Assembly (NCBI GenBank): GCA_003266105.1
Contig: MVAA01000114.1
Coordinates: forward strand, 783 to 6,593
Reading direction: 5' to 3'
DNA from: Methanosphaera sp. rholeuAM6
GTDB taxonomy: Archaea > Methanobacteriota > Methanobacteria > Methanobacteriales > Methanobacteriaceae
Length of the DNA: 5,811 bases
The notes under the pieces: model-generated
Databases searched by the model: none
What the model was told of the DNA's origin: nothing
What the model saw: the letters and a program-made list of their open reading frames with translations, nothing else
In this document: piece by piece, positions 1 through 5,600 of the stretch
Numbering within the stretch: the first letter of the stretch is position 1
How the letters are laid out: every line of letters starts with the position of its first letter
Program-made: the position numbers and the translations under genes

Positions 1-227
1 GTAGTAATTAAATCCACATGACATTTAAATGAATTTTCTAATTCATTTATTAATGAATAATATTGAAATAAACCTCTTAATTCTCCTTTATCTATGTAAA
101 AATCCAAATCACTATCCTCATCTGCTTCATTACGAGCATATGAACCAAAAAGACTTAAACTTTTAACACCATACTTTTTTACTATTGGAACTGATATGTT
201 TTTAATTTCCTCAATGGTATATAACAT
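1..227 (-). CDS. mntA: MntA-type nucleotidyltransferase antitoxin (3' end beyond left edge)
   Basis: This is a minimal nucleotidyltransferase of the MNT family. In HEPN/MNT modules such proteins act as the antitoxin and silence the HepT RNase by adding AMP to a tyrosine. Seventy-five codons are visible. The catalytic signature GSx10DxD is complete, with Gly28-Ser29, Asp40 and Asp42, and a likely third carboxylate is Asp72 in HVDLIT. Family members are about 95-100 residues. The decayed copy at 1086-1220 suggests that only about 20 residues are missing to the left. The ATG at 225-227 is chosen because AGGATGTGAT lies a few bases upstream and matches the archaeal SD closely. The hepT partner is expected just outside the window but cannot be seen. 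The DNA is A+T-rich like its neighbours. Family assignment is firm; the AMP-transfer role is inferred from the family. Confidence 0.9.
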   Translation of the reverse strand, partial: MLYTIEEIKNISVPIVKKYGVKSLSLFGSYARNEADEDSDLDFYIDKGELRGLFQYYSLINELENSFKCHVDLIT

Positions 228-230
228 ATT

Positions 231-240
231 ATCACATCCT
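231..240 (-). promoter_or_regulatory. Shine-Dalgarno site of mntA
   Basis: Read on the minus strand this is AGGATGTGAT, nine of ten matches to the archaeal consensus AGGAGGTGAT. It ends three bases before the ATG at 227 and fixes that start. Confidence 0.7.
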
Positions 241-313
241 TGCAATCTAAAAAATTTTATTCATTCACTTTTTTTATCTCTTTAATCCCAAAATGAATTT
301 TTTAATTCTTAAG

Positions 314-328
314 TCAAAAAATAAAATC
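314..328 (-). terminator. Possible oligo-T terminator after the toxin gene
   Basis: Read on the minus strand this is a T-rich tract (TTTTATTTTTT) about 16 bases past the toxin stop codon. Archaeal RNA polymerase commonly stops at such oligo-T runs without a hairpin. The whole intergenic stretch is A+T-rich, so the tract could be chance, and the transcript could also run on into mntA. Confidence 0.3.
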
Positions 329-343
329 AATAATTAATAATGA

Positions 344-619
344 TTAAAATAATTTATAATCATCTTTTCTTGGAATAATATCAATAATTTCAATAAATCC
401 TTTTCTTTCTGAAATATAAAATATTATTCTATAATTACCTACTCTTGCTCTATGACATTTAGGACATTTAACACTATTTAATTCTTTATATGCTGAGTTA
501 AATGGATTTTTCAAAATATTTTTATATTCCTTATTAATTCTTAATAACAATTTTTTGTTTTTTTCATGTTTTTTAAAGAATTTTTTAGCTTTATCATGCT
601 CAAATAATTTATAATTCAT
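344..619 (-). CDS. RelE/ParE-family toxin
   Basis: A 91-residue basic protein of the RelE/ParE superfamily, the toxin half of a type II toxin-antitoxin pair. RelE-type members cut mRNA on the ribosome and ParE-type members poison gyrase; the sequence does not decide between them. What is seen is a Lys-rich helical first half, then the family's core strands RARVGNYRIIFYI (57-69) and IEIIDIIP (76-83), followed by RKDDYK with Tyr88 near the C-terminus, where RelE proteins carry functional basic and aromatic residues. An unusual CPKCH sits at 52-56 just before the core strand. The gene starts inside the last codons of the antitoxin gene (11-bp overlap), with only a weak SD-like GAGAT, which suggests translational coupling. 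Length is normal for the family and the frame is intact. Confidence 0.85.
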   Translation of the reverse strand: MNYKLFEHDKAKKFFKKHEKNKKLLLRINKEYKNILKNPFNSAYKELNSVKCPKCHRARVGNYRIIFYISERKGFIEIIDIIPRKDDYKLF

Positions 620-878
620 TTTTAATCTCTTGTTCTAATAAGGTTATTCTTTCATCCAATTCCTCTAATGTTATTTCAGAAACATTATTTAAGTCCCCAT
701 TCTCAAATTTTGCTATTTCTTTATTGTAAAATTCAGCTTCTTCATCAGAAAATTCTTCATTTTCTTTATAATAATCAATTAAACGATTTATAACATCATT
801 AAAAGTATCTTTTTTAGACGCCAATTCAGATAAAGCCTTATGTGTACTTACACTTATTTTGATAGTTTTGGTCATCAT
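609..878 (-). CDS. Antitoxin with RHH-like N-terminus, partner of the RelE/ParE toxin
   Basis: An 89-residue acidic protein encoded directly upstream of the toxin. Residues 3-10 (TKTIKISV) look like the DNA-binding beta strand of a ribbon-helix-helix fold, followed by helices (HKALSELA and the stretch around FNDVINRLIDYYKEN). The second half is very acidic and ends in ITLEELDERI, the pattern expected of the toxin-wrapping tail. It likely neutralises the toxin by direct binding and represses its own operon. The frame could be extended to a GTG at 887, but that GTG lies inside the SD sequence, so the ATG at 876-878 is chosen; the next ATG at 873-875 is also possible. It resembles antitoxins of archaeal RelBE/VapBC-like pairs; the exact subfamily is not certain. 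Confidence 0.82.
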   Translation of the reverse strand: MMTKTIKISVSTHKALSELASKKDTFNDVINRLIDYYKENEEFSDEEAEFYNKEIAKFENGDLNNVSEITLEELDERITLLEQEIKNEL

Positions 879-884
879 GGTTAA

Positions 885-889
885 CACCT
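885..889 (-). promoter_or_regulatory. Shine-Dalgarno site of the antitoxin
   Basis: AGGTG on the minus strand, six bases before the ATG at 878. It decides against the upstream GTG at 887, which overlaps it. Confidence 0.65.
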
Positions 890-893
890 AATA

Positions 894-914
894 ATAGTAT
901 ACTTAGTATACTAT
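894..914. promoter_or_regulatory. Tandem palindromic operator of the toxin-antitoxin operon
   Basis: The 9-mer TAGTATACT occurs twice head to tail (895-903 and 904-912). Each copy contains the self-complementary AGTATACT, and the whole forms a 21-bp inverted repeat with 9-bp arms (894-902 and 906-914) around TTA. Two adjacent short palindromes are the usual operator form for ribbon-helix-helix antitoxins. The site lies between the TATA box and the SD, so binding would block transcription initiation. Autoregulation is an inference from this placement. Confidence 0.7.
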
Positions 915-925
915 ATAAATATTTC
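911..925 (-). promoter_or_regulatory. TATA/BRE promoter of the toxin-antitoxin operon
   Basis: On the minus strand this reads AAATATTTATATAG: an archaeal TATA box (TTTATATA, 912-919) with an A-rich stretch upstream in the BRE position. A start about 25 bases downstream falls near 890, just ahead of the SD, giving a very short leader. The box touches the operator at 894-914. Confidence 0.6.
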
Positions 926-994
926 TAATCAAAATTTAGCAAAAGACAAAATAAAAGATTGATGAGAAAATGTAGTTTTAGACATGCTTATTTG

Positions 995-1096
995 TTAATA
1001 AATATCCTTATTATTACCAAAAAATTGGATATGATCGTCAAGCCTATTAGAATAATAGATTATTCGATTAATAATTTTTTTATCTTTATCGTTCAT
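995..1096 (-). pseudogene. hepT: Truncated hepT (HEPN toxin) stump
   Basis: Thirty-three codons that begin MNDKDKKIINRII and read like the N-terminal helix of HepT-type HEPN toxins, then stop at TAA (995-997). Intact HepT proteins are about 110-140 residues and carry the RNase motif Rx4-6H plus the tyrosine modified by MntA; all of this is missing. The start overlaps the end of the decayed mntA copy by 11 bp, the usual compact arrangement of mntA-hepT. Nothing downstream (920-994) reads as a continuation in any frame, so the loss looks like a deletion or replacement rather than one point mutation. The HEPN call rests on a short N-terminus plus the mntA neighbour. Confidence 0.65.
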
Positions 1097-1220
1097 ATAA
1101 AACAACCTCATCCTTATGAATTTGCTTAAGAAAAATATCATCATCAATACCAGTAGTAATTAAATCCACATGACATTTAAATGAATTTTCTAATTCATTT
1201 AGTAATGAATAATACTGAAA
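1086..1220 (-). pseudogene. mntA: 5'-truncated second copy of mntA
   Basis: Forty-four codons plus stop that match the C-terminal half of the MntA protein at the left edge of the window. The overlap with that copy (1153-1220 against 1-68) differs at 2 of 68 bases, one silent and one Ile to Leu. The remnant begins abruptly at the Phe codon 1218-1220 with an in-frame stop directly before it (1221-1223). The GSx10DxD catalytic half is absent, so it cannot work as a nucleotidyltransferase. It shows the natural C-terminus of the family here (ending VVLYER). It overlaps the hepT stump, so a whole mntA-hepT pair once stood here. Confidence 0.85.
1153..1220. repeat. Direct repeat of window positions 1-68
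   Basis: Sixty-eight bases in the same orientation as 1-68, with mismatches only at 50/1202 and 63/1215. Homology stops sharply after 68/1220; at the other end it reaches the window edge, so the true repeat may be longer. It is the shared part of the two mntA copies. Confidence 0.95.
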
Positions 1221-1549
1221 TTATTCTAAATTACTAAGTTGATGAAAAATATTGTACAACCTACATATTCAAGAAGTGCCAGAATATAAACTATAAATAC
1301 TAAAAATAGTAGAATAAAATATAATAACATGAAAAAATAAATTTTGTTACTAAAATATTTAACATATACTATTAAATATTGAATAATAATCTTTTCGTAA
1401 ACGAAATATAAAAAAAATAATCCATATTAATAATCATGATACACAATAAAATAGTATGAGACTAATCCAAATTTAAACTAGTAACTTTAATAAACTAAAA
1501 TAAAAAAATTTAACTATTATAATACCAATAAATCATAAGGAGGTAAATA
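1221..1549. other. A+T-rich intergenic stretch without a confident gene
   Basis: About 330 bases of very A+T-rich DNA between the mntA remnant and the small gene at 1550. It contains a 34-codon hydrophobic minus-strand frame (1226-1330) described under findings, and a small inverted repeat TTTCGT-AA-ACGAAA (1393-1406). TATA-like stretches occur near 1483-1492 and 1516-1524, either of which could serve the gene at 1550; composition makes a choice unsafe. No RNA gene or array is seen. Confidence 0.6.
1537..1544 (+). promoter_or_regulatory. Strong Shine-Dalgarno site of the small gene at 1550
   Basis: AAGGAGGT, an uninterrupted match to the archaeal anti-SD, five bases before the ATG at 1550. 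It is the best ribosome binding site in the window and the main reason to accept such a short gene. Confidence 0.8.
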
Positions 1550-1690
1550 ATGGCAAAACCTATTGGAAACACTCCTGAATTACGAGGAAAAGAAGCTACA
1601 GAATTCATTGAAAACATGTTTAAACCAATACCTGAAGAAAAGAAAATAATTAAACACAGGTTAGCAAAGCAAAGAAAAGTTTTATTCTAG
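1550..1690 (+). CDS. Small 46-residue protein, possible antitoxin-like partner
   Basis: A short gene with a strong SD, coding for MAKPIGNTPELRGKEATEF followed by a charged helical tail that ends KQRKVLF. The pattern 'P-x-L-x-G-K-x-A-x-x-F' plus a basic C-terminus ending in RxVxF resembles small proteins I associate with archaeal and bacterial antitoxin-like genes, but this is recollection of a pattern, not a proven family. No membrane segment or cysteine is present. The gene faces the GNAT gene and shares its last 9 bp with that gene's 3' end. True toxin-antitoxin partners normally run in the same direction, so pairing with the GNAT is doubtful. The coding call is supported by the SD, intact frame and protein-like composition; the function is unknown. 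Confidence 0.65.
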   Translation: MAKPIGNTPELRGKEATEFIENMFKPIPEEKKIIKHRLAKQRKVLF

Positions 1691-2268
1691 CTCTTGTAAA
1701 TCAAAGTACAAATAGAAAGTTTTTAATGGATGATGTTGAATAATTTTATTTATATTGTTAAGTTTTTCATCACCCTTTTTTAAATTTTTAAAACCATTCT
1801 TTTTAACATAGAAATTAATAGCTTTAGCATAACCTTCAACTATAATATAACGAAAACCTACATCCTGTTTGGAAATTTAATATTATATATGATATTTGCA
1901 AGAATATGTGATCCTAATCCTTTATTTGAGTATTTTTTGTTAATGGCAAAACGACCTATTTTCACCGCAGGCAATAAACGTTTTCTGTTAGATATATTTA
2001 ATTGATTTTTAATCTCATTTTTTATTCTATTTTCACGAATATTTTTTAAAACCAAAGTATCTGTTAATAATGAAACATAGCCTATAATTTCACCATCACA
2101 TAAAATTAATTTTGTTATGTTTAACTTATTCTGTTGTTGTGTTAACGCATCATTTTTTAGAAAATCCGTTAAATCGTTTGAATCGCATACAAAATTAGAT
2201 AAATCATGTTCATGACTTAATGTTTCAAAATAATAATTATCTTTAATATATTTTATATTCATGTTCAT
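1682..2268 (-). pseudogene. GNAT N-acetyltransferase with one-base frameshift
   Basis: The GNAT fold transfers acetyl from acetyl-CoA to an amine. The first frame runs from ATG 2268 through 131 residues and would end early at 1858. Dropping back one base in the A-run at 1876-1878 restores 64 further residues (ISKQDVGFRYIIVEGYAKA and the typical AINFYVKKNGF) to a stop at 1682, giving a normal 195-residue protein. Seen in the first part: FVCDSNDLTDFLKNDAL (26-42), a pattern shared with toxin-like GNATs, and the acetyl-CoA motif A around LPAVKIGRFAIN...GLG (99-119). In the pyrophosphate loop the usual first Gln/Arg of Q/RxxGxG is Ser114. Unrepaired, the protein lacks the last strands and is probably dead. 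A sequencing error in the homopolymer is the main alternative. Substrate unknown; ATG 2262 is an alternative start. Confidence 0.8.
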
Positions 2269-2283
2269 TAATATATTACTTTT

Positions 2284-2292
2284 ATTATAAAT
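2284..2292 (-). promoter_or_regulatory. Possible TATA box of the GNAT gene
   Basis: On the minus strand this reads ATTTATAAT, about 26 bases before the ATG pair at 2268/2262. No SD is visible, so the mRNA may be leaderless or nearly so. Background A+T content lowers confidence. Confidence 0.4.
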
Positions 2293-2343
2293 AGTTTTGT
2301 TAAATTGATTAAAATATTTATATTATTTAAAAATGATTATTTA

Positions 2344-2430
2344 TTAAACACTTTTTTTCAAAATTAATTCGTAATATTCAGGTATAACGAAGTAAATGAA
2401 AAGTATTCCAATCCAAAAAGACAATACACA
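2344..2430 (-). pseudogene. Possible remnant of a membrane-protein gene
   Basis: Twenty-eight open codons, CVLSFWIGILFIYFVIPEYY followed by a Lys-rich end and TAA at 2344-2346. This looks like a last transmembrane helix with a short basic tail. An in-frame stop (2431-2433) precedes it, but a one-base shift joins it to more hydrophobic codons (LLFALLMCI), as in a decayed gene. No SD or ATG start is present. The complementary strand is also open here, so the reading may be chance. Confidence 0.25.
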
Positions 2431-2526
2431 TTAACAACGCAAACAGCAGTTTTTAAAATAAATTAATTAATTTAAAATAGTTTAAATATTTCAATCATCA
2501 TACTATTACATAAATATTACAACATC

Positions 2527-2547
2527 ATTTTTCTTAAAAAGAAAAAT
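2527..2547. repeat. Perfect inverted repeat upstream of the adhesin gene
   Basis: Arms ATTTTTCTT and AAGAAAAAT (9 bp each) around AAA. It sits about 100 bases before the adhesin start and about 60 before its likely TATA box. It could be an operator or a weak terminator; nothing in the sequence decides. Confidence 0.5.
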
Positions 2548-2605
2548 AAGAGTTTACAAATGAAAAACCATTTATTGACTAAAAAATAATGAAATACATG
2601 CAGTC

Positions 2606-2613
2606 GATATAAT
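2606..2613 (+). promoter_or_regulatory. Possible TATA box of the adhesin gene
   Basis: GATATAAT, about 40 bases before the ATG at 2651. A start 25 bases downstream would give a leader of under 20 bases. No strong BRE is seen. Confidence 0.3.
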
Positions 2614-2650
2614 GCAATAATTCTACCTTTCAAATAACCAGTTCAAAGGG

Positions 2651-5600
2651 ATGATACCTTTGTTTTTAAATAAGAAACATTTCATATTATTCATAGGCAC
2701 CTTGATTGTTTTGATGAATATTTGTGCTGCGGCTAATGCTGATGATTCAAACATTCCACAAACAGCTTCAATAGAACAGCAGCCAAACAGTCCCATAATC
2801 GAAGACACTACCTGCCTAAATGATGAAAAATCAGATAACAATCTAAAAAGCAGTTCATACCCCGTTAAAAGTACGGATAATCAGATGAATGTTACTTCAG
2901 GCAAGGATCATGAATATTTTAAAACTGAAAACAACAGTCCCATAAACACCAAAATAAGCATTGACCTGCCTGAAAAGATATTAACCAACCAGGAAAATCC
3001 AATCACCATAACATTAACAGACATCGAAGACAACAGGCTAAACAATCAGGAAATTACGCTCAACATAGACAATCAGGACAATATGCTGACAACAGATGAA
3101 AACGGAACTGCAACATATAACTACCACCCGACAGGCTCAGGAACAAGAATCTTAACGGCAAATTTTAAAGAAAATAATCCATACACACAATCCACCAATA
3201 ACATGACAATTCATGTAATTCAGAAAATCATATTAACACCCGAAAACTTCAACACATACATTACGGATGGCTTGCTTAACGATAATGTAACTGATGCTTC
3301 ATATATTGACGTCAACGGCAAATTTGATGGAGAAAAATATGCGTTCACGGTAAACAAACCCGTTAATATTTTTTCAAGCAGAAATAATGCTTTTCTTTGT
3401 TTCTATTCAACACAAAAACTTGAGGGAAACTATGAAATACCAAACCATTCATTCATGATAACAAAAGAGGGGTCAGGAACAAACATCACCGGCATAACAT
3501 TTGAAGAGACAATGATCGTAACAACACACGCAAGTAACGTTACATTTGATAACCTGTCGGTATACTGTATTTCAGGTTATGGTTGGGGTCTTGGCTCAAC
3601 AAGTATACGCAACAGTGAAAACGTGACAATCAAAAACTCTTACTTTGACACTGTTGAAGAAACTGTATGGTCAAGTACTGTGGTGTTTGCCGCATCACGA
3701 TACTGTCTGATAGAAAACTGCACAGTAATCGGAACAGGATTTGTGGGAAACCTTGTCTATGCAACAACATACAATGTAAACATCGAATATGAATACGGAA
3801 ACAGCAATATCACCGTACGGTCAAACAGAATTATCGCTAGAAACATTACTCCGGGACAGCAGACATGCTACAGCGTGTGTCTTATAGGAGACAATCACAC
3901 TGTTGAAAACAATTACATTGAAAACCTGAACGGATACCTTGTAATGTCACAGTATCATGATGAAATATATTCTGCCGACGGCAGATTCGGATCACTGGTT
4001 ATCAGAAACAACACCTTTGGTCCCGGAAGAATGGGATTATCATTTGACCCATGCATAATAGAAAACAACACATTCTATGGTAACGTGACACTGAACGTAA
4101 ACAATAATACCGTGACACAAAACAATATAAACAGGAATGAAAGTGAAAACCCATACCTGCTGGAAAATCCGCATCAAAAAGAATATGATGTAATTATTGA
4201 TGCCCAGGATTCATACATATATGATGAAGACGTTAACATTAACGTCACCATAATAGACACTAAAACCAACACTCCCGTCGATAGCGGATATTTAGAAGTG
4301 TACTCCGATGGAACGCTATACGATAACATATCGGTAAACACTGCCACAACATCATTCACTTACACTAACGAAAGCTGTGGTACACACCATATAAGGGTAT
4401 GGTATAATAACAGTGAAGTTTCATTCATTCAAAAAGCGTTTAACATGGAATCTGTTCCCATTTCCGGACAGCTTGTACTGGATGATATTGATAGTCCACA
4501 CATTGGTGACAACGTAACACTGACCGTAACATACACGTTGAACAGGGACGTGGATGTTGACGTTAACATTACATATGATTTACCCGGACAAAAACCGATA
4601 ACGGTACCTGCAGTCAACAAAACCGCCAGCATAAACACTACAATAACAACCGATTACATACGTGATATTCTGGGTGGAAGAGAGCAAAGCGTTACAATCA
4701 CTGCAGATACGGGCACTCCTAAAATAGAAATAGGCCGCGTATACGCTAAGTTGGGAGTTAAAAAGGCAGAAACCGAAATAACAATCACTCCCAACGTGGC
4801 CAATCCATATGAGGAAACCGTGCTTGCTGCAACAGTAACCACTCCAACAGGCCTGACAATAAGCAAGGGAACAATCACCTTCAGGGATGACGACGGAAAC
4901 GTTATCGCATCGGGAAACGTGAACAAAAACCGGTTAAGCACCAAAGTAACATTTGACACCTCGGGAAACAGGACCATCACCGCAACATACAGTGGAACAA
5001 CACATTATGCCCAATGTGAAGCCACACAAACAATAACCGTCAATAAGACAGTTACATACCTGAATGTCAATCCCATTAGCCAGGCATCTTATGGTGATAC
5101 AGTACTTCTCACCGGTACATTAAAGGATAAAAGGGGTAATGCATTATCCGGCAACACATTAACAGTCAAATCAGACAATGAAAATATACAGGTTACAACA
5201 GATGCATACGGTGAATTCACATGCAATCTCACCGCTTCCAATGTTGGATGTAACAATGTAAGCATTTCATTTGCCGGCACCGGCATATATCTTGCTTCAA
5301 CAAACAGCACCACATTTACTGTTGTGCCCATGAATACCATGATAACAGTCAATCCTATCGGCAGCATGGAAAGCAATACTGTTGTCACAATATCCGGAAC
5401 GTTCATGAAGGCTAATGGACAGGCACTATCCAACAGTAAGGTAAGACTTGACATTAATGGTGTAACATCTTACGTGAAAACGGACGGTAAAGGAGTTTAC
5501 ACATTAGAGTATACTGCCACCCGGTCAGGAGCAAACACTGTTACTGCCAGTTATGCAGGAAACAGTTATTACAATGCCTACAGTACCTCAATTACATTCA

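Larger units (their letters stand above)
2269..2650. other. Intergenic stretch between GNAT and adhesin genes
   Basis: About 380 bases with no complete gene. A minus-strand fragment at 2344-2430 reads as a transmembrane segment (FWIGILFIYFVIPEYYELIL then KKSV and stop) and may be the tail of a decayed membrane-protein gene. A competing plus-strand reading through 2368-2466 (ending TTQTAVFKIN) is also open but has no start. There is a perfect A+T palindrome at 2459-2474 and a 9-bp-arm inverted repeat at 2527-2547. The adhesin promoter should lie in the last 60 bases. Confidence 0.5.

Noticed and set aside
879..887. Upstream GTG start for the antitoxin at 887
   Set aside because: The GTG is part of the SD sequence AGGTG that serves the ATG at 878, so it would leave the gene without a binding site.
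1393..1406. Small inverted repeat TTTCGT-AA-ACGAAA as a terminator or operator
   Set aside because: The arms are six bases with a two-base loop that cannot form a good hairpin, and no gene ends or starts close by.
2459..2474. 16-bp palindrome made only of A and T
   Set aside because: Pure A+T palindromes of this size are expected by chance in DNA of this composition.
2714..2734. Lipoprotein cleavage site at Cys25 of the adhesin
   Set aside because: The residues before the cysteine are MNI; a lipobox needs a small residue directly before it. Ordinary signal-peptide cleavage after ANA fits better.
2623..2841. 72-codon open frame on the minus strand across the adhesin signal peptide region
   Set aside because: It lies antisense to a frame that has a signal peptide and clear domains, has no ribosome binding site and resembles no family; it is a shadow of the adhesin gene.
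4174..5454. Four minus-strand open frames (61 to 121 codons) inside the adhesin gene
   Set aside because: All are antisense to the Ig-like repeats. Their Val/Ser/Thr-rich content is what complementing Asn/Thr/Val-rich codons produces.
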